64,000 bases of DNA from Litchfieldia sinesaloumensis (GTDB lineage Bacteria > Bacillota > Bacilli > Bacillales > Bacillaceae_L), in assembly GCF_900156865.1 (NCBI RefSeq), contig NZ_LT732529.1:2277805-2341804 (forward strand), written 5' to 3'. Made by a program: the position numbers and the translations under genes. Position 1 is the first letter of the stretch; each line of letters opens with the position of its first letter. Shown here in pieces: positions 43,622 through 52,364 of the stretch. The notes below the pieces were generated by a model that was not told the DNA's origin, did not search any database, and worked only from the letters and a program-made list of their open reading frames with translations.

Positions 43622-46252
43622 TTACTTTGCATCATACCAAGTTTTACCGTATTCATAATCGACCTTTAACGGTACTTTTAAGGAAATCGCATTTTCCATT
43701 ACTTCTGGTACGATTTTTTTCAGGATCTCTATTTCTTCTTCCGGTGCTTCGAATATTAATTCGTCATGGACTTGTAGTAGTAATTTTGTTTGCAATTTTT
43801 CAGCATTTAATCTTTCAGCCATGTCGATCATTGCTTTTTTAATTATGTCGGCAGCACTACCTTGAATTGGAGTATTCATTGCTGTTCTTTCTGCAAAACT
43901 TCGGACATTAAAATTCCGAGCTGTAATCTCTGGGATGTAACGTCTTCTGTGTAAAAGGGTCGAAACATAACCCTTTTGTCTAGCATCCTCCACAATTTCT
44001 TCCATATATTCCTTAACACCAGGGAAGCTTGCAAAATAACGTTCAATAAAGTGACCTGCTTCTTTCCTAGTGATTCCAAGATTTTGCGACAATCCAAAAT
44101 CACTAATTCCATACACAATCCCAAAGTTAACAGCCTTTGCTTGACGACGCATATTAGAGGTTACCTCTTCTTCATTTACATGAAACACATCCATAGCGGT
44201 CTTCGTATGAATGTCTAAATCATTTGTAAACGCATCGATTAGATTTTCGTCATTAGCAATATGAGCTAATACCCTTAGTTCGATTTGGGAATAATCTGCA
44301 GCAAATATATACCATTCCTTATTTGAAGGGACAAAGGCTTGTCTAATTTTTCTTCCTTCTTCCAAACGGATTGGAATGTTCTGCAGATTCGGATCTGTCG
44401 AGCTTAATCTTCCTGTTTGTGTTAATGCCTGTTGAAATCTGGTATGAACCTTGCAAGTATCTTCATGAACAACCTTTAATAAGCCATCAATATAGGTCGA
44501 TTGAAGTTTCCCAATTTGTCGGTAATGCAAGATGTATTCAATTATTTCGTGTTCCTTTGCCAGCTTTTCAAGGATATCCGCCGATGTTGAATAACCCGTT
44601 TTTGTTTTCTTATAAACAGTAAGTTGCAACTTTTCAAACAGGATAACGCCAAGTTGCTTAGGAGAGTTAATATTGAATTCCTCACCAGCAAGCTCATATA
44701 TTTTTTGTTCAAGCTCCTGAAGATGTTCCTTTAATTCCTCCCCCATACTTTTTAGTCGGTCAACATCCACTGTTATTCCTAGAAATTCCATATCAGCTAG
44801 AATGAGTGACAGTGGCATTTCCAAATCTGTAAAAAGCTCAAATTGTTCGTTTTCATTTAGCTCTTGTATGAATAATTCCTTTAACTTCGTAAGGCTAACT
44901 GCCTTTCTCACTAGATGCTCTGAAAGATTCTCTTCATCAGGAATACTTTGTTTAGCTCCTTTTCCATACACCGATTCATCTGATTTAACATCCGTAATCC
45001 CTTTTCCTTTTGCAATAGCGGCAATATCCCCAGTTGAATCAGATGGATTTAAGATATAGGAAGCAATTAAACAATCAAAATCAATTCCTTGCAAATCGAT
45101 TCCTTTCCATTTCAAAGCAACAATTGATTTTTTTGCGTCAAAAACGGTTTTCTTTTTTTCTTTGTCCTGAGCCCATTCTTGAAATGCCTTAGATTCAAGA
45201 GCTAGTTTTGTCGAGATATAAAAATTTCCCTTCTCATTTGAAAGTGCAATTCCTTGAATATCAGCTTTATGATAAGATTCCTCAAGAACTTCTACAATTA
45301 AAGAGGTATCTGTCGCTAGCATTTCTTCCTTAATTTCATTTACAACTTGATAAGATATTTCTTCTAATGGCTTATCTTCGTTTTGCTGATTACCTTCAAT
45401 TTTGTCGAGTAAGGAATTAAATCCGAGCTCCTTATACAGTTTGATTAGTTGATCACCATCATATCCCTTGTATTCTAGTTCTGAAATCTTAATTTCTACA
45501 GGAGCTTCGCGGTAGATGGTTGCAAGTTCCTTACTCATGATAGCTTGATCCTTGTGTTCTTCAAGTTTTTCTTTTAGTTTTTTCCCGCTAACCTTATCGA
45601 TAGAATTTAATAGCTCCTCTAATGTATTAAACTCCTGCAACAGCTTGAGTGCTGTTTTTTCACCAACTCCAGGGACACCTGGTATATTATCAGAGTTATC
45701 TCCCATTAAACCCTTCATATCAATAATCCGCTCAGGCGGAATTCCGTACTTCTCTTGAATAAATTCAGGAGTATATGAATCTACATCTGTTATCCCTTTT
45801 TTTGTAATATCGACTGTGACTTTTTCGGAAGCGAGCTGTGTTAAGTCCTTATCACCAGAAATGATTTTAACTTCAAAGCCTTCTTTTTCAGCCTGTAGGG
45901 ATAAAGTTCCGATAATATCATCTGCTTCATAGTTTTCTAATTCATACCTGGCAACCTTATACGCATCGAGTAGCTCACGTAAGAACGGAAATTGTTCAGA
46001 AAGCTCTGGAGGCGTTTTTTGACGCCCTCCTTTATATTCACTAAAGGTACTATGTCTAAATGTCGTTTTCCCTGCATCAAAGGCTACTAATATATGTGAG
46101 GGCTTTTCTTGTTCTATAATTCGGTTCAAAATCATTGTAAACCCATAAATGGCATTTGTATGTACACCTTTATCATTATTAAGAAGCGGTAAGGCAAAAA
46201 ATGCCCGATACGCGATACTATTTCCATCCACTAAGACAATCTTTTTATCCAA
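43622..46252 (-). CDS. polA: DNA polymerase I
   Basis: An 876-residue Pol I for repair synthesis and Okazaki fragment maturation. The 5'-nuclease domain (1-290) has LVDGNSIAYRAFFA and MGDNSDNIPGVPGVGEKTA. The middle exonuclease-like domain (about 300-470) lacks a clear DxE metal site, as in other Bacillus Pol I, so proofreading is probably absent. The polymerase domain shows motif A DYSQIELR, motif B RRQAKAVNFGIVYG and motif C LQVHDEL. The start is TTG, seven bases after GGAAGG. Confidence 0.97.
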   Translation of the reverse strand: MDKKIVLVDGNSIAYRAFFALPLLNNDKGVHTNAIYGFTMILNRIIEQEKPSHILVAFDAGKTTFRHSTFSEYKGGRQKTPPELSEQFPFLRELLDAYKVARYELENYEADDIIGTLSLQAEKEGFEVKIISGDKDLTQLASEKVTVDITKKGITDVDSYTPEFIQEKYGIPPERIIDMKGLMGDNSDNIPGVPGVGEKTALKLLQEFNTLEELLNSIDKVSGKKLKEKLEEHKDQAIMSKELATIYREAPVEIKISELEYKGYDGDQLIKLYKELGFNSLLDKIEGNQQNEDKPLEEISYQVVNEIKEEMLATDTSLIVEVLEESYHKADIQGIALSNEKGNFYISTKLALESKAFQEWAQDKEKKKTVFDAKKSIVALKWKGIDLQGIDFDCLIASYILNPSDSTGDIAAIAKGKGITDVKSDESVYGKGAKQSIPDEENLSEHLVRKAVSLTKLKELFIQELNENEQFELFTDLEMPLSLILADMEFLGITVDVDRLKSMGEELKEHLQELEQKIYELAGEEFNINSPKQLGVILFEKLQLTVYKKTKTGYSTSADILEKLAKEHEIIEYILHYRQIGKLQSTYIDGLLKVVHEDTCKVHTRFQQALTQTGRLSSTDPNLQNIPIRLEEGRKIRQAFVPSNKEWYIFAADYSQIELRVLAHIANDENLIDAFTNDLDIHTKTAMDVFHVNEEEVTSNMRRQAKAVNFGIVYGISDFGLSQNLGITRKEAGHFIERYFASFPGVKEYMEEIVEDARQKGYVSTLLHRRRYIPEITARNFNVRSFAERTAMNTPIQGSAADIIKKAMIDMAERLNAEKLQTKLLLQVHDELIFEAPEEEIEILKKIVPEVMENAISLKVPLKVDYEYGKTWYDAK

Positions 46253-46313
46253 GAAAAATCCTTCCTTTCTAAAACAAAATTAGGACATTTCGTGCTACCC
46301 AACTAATTTTTTC

Positions 46314-46384
46314 ATAAAAAATAGCCGTTATTTTCCTACTGTTCATTTTAGCATGACATGAACGTAAATGGAAAATAACGGCTA
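46314..46384 (-). terminator. hflKC terminator
   Basis: Perfect 15-bp stem TAGCCGTTATTTTCC/GGAAAATAACGGCTA (46322-46336, 46370-46384) with a 33-nt loop, followed by TTTTTTATG on the minus strand. It separates hflC from polA. Confidence 0.88.
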
Positions 46385-46392
46385 CCTTACTT

Positions 46393-47322
46393 TTAATCAG
46401 TATATCCCATTAACAATCTAGCATATGGAGAGTCAGCTGGTAAAATAATAACTGTTTCCCCGTCAATAGTCGTTTTATAGGATTCTAATGTACGGAATAA
46501 ATTATAGAATTCTGGGTCTTTTGAGAAGGCTTCGTTATAGATACGAGCTGCTTCTCCTTCCCCTTCACTTCGAATTACTTCTGCATCAGCTTGCGCCTTT
46601 GCAATAACTTCTTTTACTTCTCTATCTGTTTCAGCTTCAATTTCATTCTTTCTGGCATCCCCTCTAGAGAGGTAGTCTTGAGCTGTTGATTCACGTTCTG
46701 AAATCATTCTTGTAAAAACAGATTGTTCGTTTTCTTCCGGTAAATCTGTACGCTTCATTCGAATATCTGTTACAACAATACCATATTTATCTTCTTCAAG
46801 ATTCTTATTCACAATTTCTGTAATACGGTCATTTAGGCTTCCACGTTCTGATTTCTCGTCATTAATAATTTCATCGTAATTCAAGTTACCGAGCTCTGTA
46901 CGAATTGCTGAATAGACGAATTCATCAAGCTTTGCTTCTGCATTAACAACAGTTCTCGTTGTGGAAATCATTTGTTTTGGATCTTCAATGCGCCACAACG
47001 CATAGTTATCAACCATCATTCGTTTTTTATCTTTCGTATTGATCTCAGCTTGTTGTACATCATAAATCATTTGGTACTTTGGTAAAGTTTCTACTGATTG
47101 TATGAATGGTATTTTATATGAAAGACCAGGTTCTTCTACAATTCTCACAACCTCACCAAATTGTCGTATCACCTTGTATTCTCCTTCTCTAACAATAAAG
47201 AGATTCACGATCACAATCCCTATTAGGATGAGAACGATTAGGAGACCAATACCACCCTTTGTATATTTGCTAAATTTCGAGTTTCCTTTTTGTTCATTGA
47301 AGTCGACTACGTTTTCACTCAT
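46393..47322 (-). CDS. hflC: HflC, SPFH-domain membrane protease modulator
   Basis: A 309-residue stomatin/prohibitin-like protein: one N-terminal membrane helix (about 24-46), an SPFH domain (about 47-225) with FIVREGEYKVIRQFGEVVRI, and a long coiled coil with DARKNEIEAETDREVKEVIAKA. The ARLLMGYTD C terminus is typical. In E. coli HflK and HflC cage FtsH and limit its proteolysis. It overlaps hflK by ATGA. I do not recall an hflKC pair at this place in B. subtilis. Confidence 0.92.
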   Translation of the reverse strand: MSENVVDFNEQKGNSKFSKYTKGGIGLLIVLILIGIVIVNLFIVREGEYKVIRQFGEVVRIVEEPGLSYKIPFIQSVETLPKYQMIYDVQQAEINTKDKKRMMVDNYALWRIEDPKQMISTTRTVVNAEAKLDEFVYSAIRTELGNLNYDEIINDEKSERGSLNDRITEIVNKNLEEDKYGIVVTDIRMKRTDLPEENEQSVFTRMISERESTAQDYLSRGDARKNEIEAETDREVKEVIAKAQADAEVIRSEGEGEAARIYNEAFSKDPEFYNLFRTLESYKTTIDGETVIILPADSPYARLLMGYTD

Positions 47323-48287
47323 TGATTGCCACCCCCTTCAGTTTCTACAGGAGGAACCTGCGTTTGACTTCCAGCAGGACGAATCGGCAAGTATTTCATT
47401 GTATTACCGTCATCCTTCATGATGTAAATCTCTGTATTTGGTAAGACTTGATCCAGTGTTTCAAGTACAAGACGTTTTCTGGTAATATCAGGATTCTTAA
47501 CGTATTCAGTATATAGTGCGTTAAAGGTAGCTACATCCCCACGAGCAATTTCGATACGAGCTGCTTTATCACCATTGGCACGTGAAATGAGTGCTGCTTT
47601 TTCACCTTCAGCTTCATTCATTTTTTGGTTTCGGTATTTAGTTGCTTCATTTATTTTGGTGTTCATTGTTTCACGGGCATCTGTTACGTTCGTAAATGCT
47701 TTACGAACCTCTTCATTCGGTAATTCAACATCCTGAAGTTTTACTGCAGTTACTGAAATACCGATGTCGTACTTTTCTAGAAGATGCGCTAGCAACTCTC
47801 TTACCTCAGCTTCAATCTCTGCTTTTCCTGATGTTAATGCATCATCGATTTTTGAACTTCCAATAATACTTCTTAAAGATGCAGATGTTGAATTATATAG
47901 GATTTGCTCAGGATCTTGCGAGTTAAATAAGAACTTCTCAGGATTTGTGATTTGCCATTGAACAACCATGTCTGCAAGAACAATATTTTCATCCCCGGTG
48001 ATCATTTTCGTATCTTGTGGGACATCCGTGATCTGGCCATCCTTTTGGTCATATCCGAACTGTAAACTGTATGTTGTTTTAGGAAGCGTCTCCACATCCT
48101 GAATTGGCCATGGTAATTTGAAGTGAAGTCCTGGTTCTGTAATACCTTCATCTGCTTTTCCGAAGGTTAAAATAATTGCCTGTTCTGATTCATCAACTGT
48201 ATACCATGATGTAAAACCAACTACACCTAATATCAGAACAAGCACACTAAGTCCAGCGATTGTGTATATTCGTTTCAAACTTATCAT
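47319..48287 (-). CDS. hflK: HflK, SPFH-domain membrane protease modulator
   Basis: A 322-residue SPFH protein with an N-terminal membrane helix (about 7-29), SPFH domain with EQAIILTFGKADEGITEPGLHFKLPWP, and a coiled coil ending in a Pro/Gly-rich tail. It lacks the long Gly-rich N-terminal extension of E. coli HflK (about 419 residues), as expected for the shorter Firmicute form. I chose ATG at 48287 (GAGGGGGG six bases upstream). The upstream promoter has a perfect SigW consensus, placing hflKC in the envelope-stress response. Confidence 0.9.
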   Translation of the reverse strand: MISLKRIYTIAGLSVLVLILGVVGFTSWYTVDESEQAIILTFGKADEGITEPGLHFKLPWPIQDVETLPKTTYSLQFGYDQKDGQITDVPQDTKMITGDENIVLADMVVQWQITNPEKFLFNSQDPEQILYNSTSASLRSIIGSSKIDDALTSGKAEIEAEVRELLAHLLEKYDIGISVTAVKLQDVELPNEEVRKAFTNVTDARETMNTKINEATKYRNQKMNEAEGEKAALISRANGDKAARIEIARGDVATFNALYTEYVKNPDITRKRLVLETLDQVLPNTEIYIMKDDGNTMKYLPIRPAGSQTQVPPVETEGGGNQ

Positions 48288-48322
48288 GCTTTCCCCCCTC
48301 AATTTATATCTACAATGTGTAA

Positions 48323-48348
48323 TACGAATATATTTCAAAAAGGTTTCA
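48323..48348 (-). promoter_or_regulatory. SigW-type promoter of hflKC
   Basis: TGAAAC (48343-48348) and CGTA (48323-48326) are 16 bp apart on the minus strand, an exact match to the ECF SigW consensus, about 30 bp before hflK. The first bases after the -35 (CTTTT) are also the same as in the ysdB promoter. Confidence 0.8.
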
Positions 48349-48358
48349 TTTTTATTAA

Positions 48359-48390
48359 CAAAAAAGTGACAAGGACATCCTGTCCTTGTC
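48359..48390 (-). terminator. phoPR terminator
   Basis: Perfect 10-bp stem GACAAGGACA/TGTCCTTGTC (48368-48377, 48381-48390) then ACTTTTTTG on the minus strand, 110 bp after phoR and just before the hflK promoter. Confidence 0.85.
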
Positions 48391-48501
48391 AAAATAGTTT
48401 GGCCTCCAAAATGAAGGGGTTCTCATAATCATCATACGATTCGTATATTAAGGGAATATGTTTCCAATGTTAATATTTTGTAAATAGGACATTTATGTAG
48501 A

Positions 48502-49932
48502 CTATATATTCTTTTTTAATCGAATCGTAAATGTAGTTCCTTCCCCTACCTTACTACTTACCTGTACAGTTCCTTCATGTGCTTCTATAATATGTTTTAC
48601 AATAGCAAGCCCTAATCCAGTCCCCCCAGAATTTCTACTTCTCGCTTTATCAACCCGATAAAATCTTTCGAAGATACGAGGTATCTCGTTTTCTTCAATT
48701 CCTATCCCCGTATCAGAAATTTCAATATGAATGATGTCGTCTAAAGCTGATGCTTCCACTGAAACCTTTGCCCCGTTAGGAGAATATGACAAACTATTGT
48801 TAACTACATTGATAAAGACTTGCTTTAATCTATCCAAATCCCCATCAATTTCTATCGTTTCATCACTTACAGAAAGTTCAAGTTGAATGTCTTTTTCAAC
48901 CGCCTTCGATTTTAGTACTCGTAGGCTGTTTTCAAGTAGTTCCTTAACATTCACACGTGATAGATTGAGTGAGAAACCCTTATTCTCCATTTTTGACAAA
49001 TTCAATAGATCTTGAATTAGCACTTGAAGGCGATCACTTTCATTTAGAATGATTGTTAAGAATTCTTGTAAAACTTCCCTCTCATTCATAGCACCATCTA
49101 ACAAAGTCTCTGCAAAGCCTTTAATAGATGTAATCGGTGTACGTAGCTCGTGTGAAACATTTGCAACAAAGTCCTTCCGCATTTGTTCCAGTCTTTTCAA
49201 CTCCGATATATCGTGAAAGACGAGAACAACACCTTTCCATTCGACATTCGCCCCAATGATAGGAGCACCGTACACTTCAAAATCCTTCTGTTCATTTCCA
49301 ACAGAAAGGTGTATTTGTCTACGTAGTTTTCGCTCGGTCATGAATATTTCTTCAACCAAGCTTACGATTTCCTTGTGAGCAAATGCTTCATAATATAGCA
49401 AGCCCAGTAAGTCCTTTTGTTCAATTTTAAAAATCTCATTGATTGATCGATTGGAGATATTTATATAACCCTTACTATCGATAAATAAAAGGCCACTTCC
49501 CATATTCTCAATCAATGTATGTAATCGGTCATGCTGCATTTCATATGATTTGGTCATCTCTTCAATATTTCTAGCTACGATATTGATTGATTGCCCTAGT
49601 AATCCGGCAGTACTTACATAGTCTTCGTAAGTTCTTGCCCGATAATCACCCTTCGCAAGTTCATTGACTGCTTTAGTTGCTGCATCAATGGGTTTTGTAT
49701 AGGTCGTTGTAATTCTCACGATTAGTGAAAGTATGATGATTAAAGCAATCGCTAAACATACAAAAAGGGCAATCCAGACCTGTTGCACCGTTTGTTCAAC
49801 AGGGGTTTCATGAAGCGCACCATTCGTGATAAGACTGCTAATGAACTGCCCTAGCATAAATCCCATGCAAAGAAAAACAATAATAATTAAAATAATAATT
49901 GCAACCAGGAGCCTAGAATGAAATTTATTCAT
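48502..49932 (-). CDS. phoR: phosphate-regulon sensor kinase PhoR with reduced extracytoplasmic domain
   Basis: A 476-residue histidine kinase. Order: TM1 (about 9-31), only about 21 residues outside, TM2 (about 53-73), HAMP-like linker (74-125), PAS domain (about 135-245), HisKA with phospho-accepting His261 in NVSHELRTP, and the ATPase domain with N box NVVNNSLSYSP, DTGIGI and GGTGLGLAI. It overlaps phoP by 8 bp. B. subtilis PhoR is about 579 residues with a large extracytoplasmic domain; that part is missing here, with no sign of a frameshift. Confidence 0.92.
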   Translation of the reverse strand: MNKFHSRLLVAIIILIIIVFLCMGFMLGQFISSLITNGALHETPVEQTVQQVWIALFVCLAIALIIILSLIVRITTTYTKPIDAATKAVNELAKGDYRARTYEDYVSTAGLLGQSINIVARNIEEMTKSYEMQHDRLHTLIENMGSGLLFIDSKGYINISNRSINEIFKIEQKDLLGLLYYEAFAHKEIVSLVEEIFMTERKLRRQIHLSVGNEQKDFEVYGAPIIGANVEWKGVVLVFHDISELKRLEQMRKDFVANVSHELRTPITSIKGFAETLLDGAMNEREVLQEFLTIILNESDRLQVLIQDLLNLSKMENKGFSLNLSRVNVKELLENSLRVLKSKAVEKDIQLELSVSDETIEIDGDLDRLKQVFINVVNNSLSYSPNGAKVSVEASALDDIIHIEISDTGIGIEENEIPRIFERFYRVDKARSRNSGGTGLGLAIVKHIIEAHEGTVQVSSKVGEGTTFTIRLKKNI

Positions 49933-50641
49933 TTAGCTTTGGCTCCTCAAGCTTGTAGCCTAGTCCCCTAACTGTTTTAATAATAGCTGGTCTCTTTGAA
50001 TCTTTTTCAATCTTCTCTCGCAAATGACTTATGTGCACATCAACGATTCTTGTATCACCAGCAAAATCATAATTCCAAACTGCACTTAAAAGTTGATCCC
50101 GAGTTAGAACTCTCCCTTTATTTTTCGCTAAATAAGCAAGAAGTTCAAACTCTTTTGGTGTTAAATCAAGAGCCTCTTCTTGATAATAAGCCTCGAAATT
50201 TTCAGGCAGTATCTGCAAAGGACCTATCGTTATATGCGGTGGTTTTGAAGGGTCATCTGAGCTCTCTTCCTTCTTGCTCGTTCTCCTTAATATTGCCTTC
50301 ACTCGCGCTACAACTTCTCTAGGGCTAAATGGTTTTGTCATGTAATCGTCAGCCCCAAGTTCCAATCCTAATACCTTATCAAATTCATCGTCCTTAGCTG
50401 TTAACATTAAAATAGGGATATCTACCTTATTTTGACGTAGCTGTTTGCACACTTCGATCCCATCCAGCTTTGGCAGCATTAAGTCAAGGACAATTATCTG
50501 TGGTCTTTCTGCTAAGGCCTTCTCTAAGCCTTCCTCTCCATCCATTGCAGTTATAACCTCATAACCCGCTTGTTGTAAGTTATACTGTAGCAACGTAATA
50601 ATTGAACGTTCATCTTCTACAACCAAAACTTGTTTCTTCAT
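49925..50641 (-). CDS. phoP: phosphate-regulon response regulator PhoP
   Basis: A 238-residue OmpR/PhoB-type regulator. The receiver domain has Asp9-Glu10 acidic pair region (VVEDERS), phosphorylation site Asp53 in VLDLMLPKLDG, and Lys in MTKPFSPREVVARV. The C-terminal winged helix contains LTPKEFELLAYLAKNKGRVLTRDQLL and VDVHISHLREKIE. It activates or represses Pho regulon genes under phosphate starvation. A TATAAT box lies about 55 bp upstream, without a clear -35; no Pho-box array was evident. Confidence 0.96.
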   Translation of the reverse strand: MKKQVLVVEDERSIITLLQYNLQQAGYEVITAMDGEEGLEKALAERPQIIVLDLMLPKLDGIEVCKQLRQNKVDIPILMLTAKDDEFDKVLGLELGADDYMTKPFSPREVVARVKAILRRTSKKEESSDDPSKPPHITIGPLQILPENFEAYYQEEALDLTPKEFELLAYLAKNKGRVLTRDQLLSAVWNYDFAGDTRIVDVHISHLREKIEKDSKRPAIIKTVRGLGYKLEEPKLNE

Positions 50642-50740
50642 CGACTTCCTCCATCAACAAAAAGATAAACCCCAACATATAATTCTCTCTCTCTATAAAG
50701 TCATTATAGAATAACATGCAAAGTCTTGCCACGATTAAAC

Positions 50741-50764
50741 AAAAAAAGAGAGACGAGGCTCTCT
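50741..50764 (-). terminator. terminator after the MaoC-like gene
   Basis: AGAGAG pairs with CTCTCT (50747-50752, 50759-50764) followed by seven T on the minus strand; it overlaps the stop codon of the gene. Confidence 0.75.
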
Positions 50765-51239
50765 AAAAGTTTTCCAATATTTTTCCTTCCATCGGAGTTA
50801 TCCGATGAGGAGGACACACCAATAGCCTTCCTTCAATTGCCCGTGATTCGTCCTCATCAAAAGCTGTTACAGAAATTTCAACTGTATGATCATGGTAGTT
50901 TATTTTGGTTACCTCGAAAAGAAATTGCACAGTTGCATAGTGGTATAAAGGCAGTAAGAATTCGATATCTTGCTTTAAAATATGACTTCCTGGACCGGGT
51001 AAATACTTAGAAACTGCCGCTGTAATTATACCTGTCAGCATTACAGATGGAACAATCGGCTTCTTAAAAGGTGTCTGTGAAGCATAATCATGTTGAATAT
51101 ATAGTGGATTTGCATCATTTGTTAAGCCTAAATATAGAAGTAAGTCCTTATCTTCAATCTTTTCAGTAAGTGTTAATTTTTCACCTACCGACATTTCATC
51201 AATCTTTCTACCGAGCTTTCTCTTTTTCCCTAATAACAT
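50763..51239 (-). CDS. MaoC-like hotdog protein with altered hydratase motif
   Basis: A 158-residue protein of the MaoC/R-specific enoyl-CoA hydratase fold. The family motif D-x-N-P-x-H is present as DANPLY (residues 42-47): Asp42 is kept but the catalytic His is Tyr47, and the usual Gly-Met after the hydratase loop is replaced by PSVML. A short basic N terminus (LLGKKRKLGRK) precedes the domain. It could be a non-catalytic thioester-binding protein or use His50. It lies between mdh and phoP with its own terminator. Confidence 0.75.
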   Translation of the reverse strand: MLLGKKRKLGRKIDEMSVGEKLTLTEKIEDKDLLLYLGLTNDANPLYIQHDYASQTPFKKPIVPSVMLTGIITAAVSKYLPGPGSHILKQDIEFLLPLYHYATVQFLFEVTKINYHDHTVEISVTAFDEDESRAIEGRLLVCPPHRITPMEGKILENF

Positions 51240-51289
51240 AAAAAAGGTGGCACCTCCAATTATTTTGAAGACGATTTTATTATTATGTA

Positions 51290-51318
51290 CAAAAAATTCG
51301 GGGAAACCCCCGAATTTT
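51290..51318 (-). terminator. citZ-icd-mdh terminator
   Basis: AAATTCGGGG pairs with CCCCGAATTT (51294-51303, 51308-51317) followed by TTTG on the minus strand. A second hairpin (CACAAGG/CCTTGTG, about 51322-51354) lies between it and the mdh stop. Confidence 0.85.
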
Positions 51319-51361
51319 CATGTGCACAAGGTGTGGATAAACAGCGCCTTGTGATTTTCTA

Positions 51362-52303
51362 TTAGGCTAGGATATTCATGACGTTTTTAACGGAGTCAGC
51401 AGATTTTGTTAGTTCTGCTTTTTCTTGTTCTGTAAGTTCAAGTTCAATAATTTTTTCGATTCCATTTGCACCTAGAATCGTTGGTACACCAAGGTAGATT
51501 CCGCTGAATCCGTATTCACCTTCTAGATAGGCAATGGCAGGCAAAACACGACGTTGGTCTTTTAGTATTGCTTCTACCATCTCAACTAAGGAAGCAGCAG
51601 GTGCATAATAGGCACTTCCGTTTCCTAAAAGGTTCACAATTTCACCGCCACCTTTACGTGTGCGTTCAACTATGGCTTCTAAACGTTCTTTTGGAATTAA
51701 AGTTTCTAGTGGAATACCTCCTGCATAGGAGTATCGAACAAGTGGTACCATGTCATCACCATGACCCCCAAGGACAAATCCAGTGATATCTTTCACTGAC
51801 AGATTTAACTCCTGGGCAATAAATGTACGGAATCGAGCAGTGTCTAGAACTCCTGACTGTCCAATCACACGATTCTTCGGGAAACCGGATTCCTTAAATA
51901 CAGTATATGTCATAGCGTCAACTGGGTTGGTTAAAACAATGATATAGCTATTTGGAGAGTGTTTTGCAATTTCCTGGGCAACACTTTTCATGATCTTTTG
52001 GTTTGTTTGAACGAGATCATCTCGACTCATACCAGGTTTACGAGCAATTCCAGCAGTAATTACTACGATATCCGAATTCGCCGTATCCTCATAATTAGAG
52101 GTACCGGTAATGTTAGCATCAAAACCTTGGACAGGACTAGCTTCAAGCATATCAAGAGCTTTTCCTTTAGTAGGATTCTCCATTTGTGGGATATCAACCA
52201 AAACGACGTCTCCTAGTTCCTTTTGAGCAAGCAGAAAAGCTGTTGTTGCACCAGTAAAACCACTACCAATTACAGAGATTTTCTTCCGTTTAAATTGACT
52301 CAT
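51362..52303 (-). CDS. mdh: malate dehydrogenase
   Basis: A 313-residue NAD-dependent LDH-like malate dehydrogenase. Rossmann motif [13 protein letters not shown] (about 10-22), VDIPQ that selects [19 protein letters not shown] with the substrate-binding arginines, and the active-site His in [14 protein letters not shown]. It converts malate to oxaloacetate in the TCA cycle. Third gene of citZ-icd-mdh, separated from icd by a long hairpin. Confidence 0.97.
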   Translation of the reverse strand: MSQFKRKKISVIGSGFTGATTAFLLAQKELGDVVLVDIPQMENPTKGKALDMLEASPVQGFDANITGTSNYEDTANSDIVVITAGIARKPGMSRDDLVQTNQKIMKSVAQEIAKHSPNSYIIVLTNPVDAMTYTVFKESGFPKNRVIGQSGVLDTARFRTFIAQELNLSVKDITGFVLGGHGDDMVPLVRYSYAGGIPLETLIPKERLEAIVERTRKGGGEIVNLLGNGSAYYAPAASLVEMVEAILKDQRRVLPAIAYLEGEYGFSGIYLGVPTILGANGIEKIIELELTEQEKAELTKSADSVKNVMNILA

Positions 52304-52323
52304 TATTTATCCTCCTAACATAT

Positions 52324-52356
52324 ACAAGTAACTACCCTAATAGGGTAGTTACTTGT
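52324..52356 (-). other. perfect hairpin between icd and mdh
   Basis: A 15-bp perfect inverted repeat (52324-52338 with 52342-52356, loop of three) without a following T run. It lies 20 bp before the mdh ribosome binding site. Probably an mRNA-processing or stabilising element. Confidence 0.75.
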
Positions 52357-52364
52357 GTCTATGA

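Noticed and set aside
46320-46384. Long inverted repeat near hflC as a possible mobile-element end
   Set aside because: It has a T run and lies exactly after hflC; there is no transposase or target duplication. It is a terminator.
47764-47961. Plus-strand open frames inside hflK, polA, pyk, etfA, sdhA and other minus-strand genes
   Set aside because: They mirror codon structure of real genes on the other strand, lack ribosome binding sites and have odd composition (Ser- and Phe-rich).
51331-51339. TGTGGATAA, a perfect DnaA box, near the mdh terminator, and TGTGGATAG at about 53742
   Set aside because: Single, scattered boxes are expected by chance; there is no cluster, AT-rich unwinding element or dnaA/dnaN neighbourhood, so this is not an origin.
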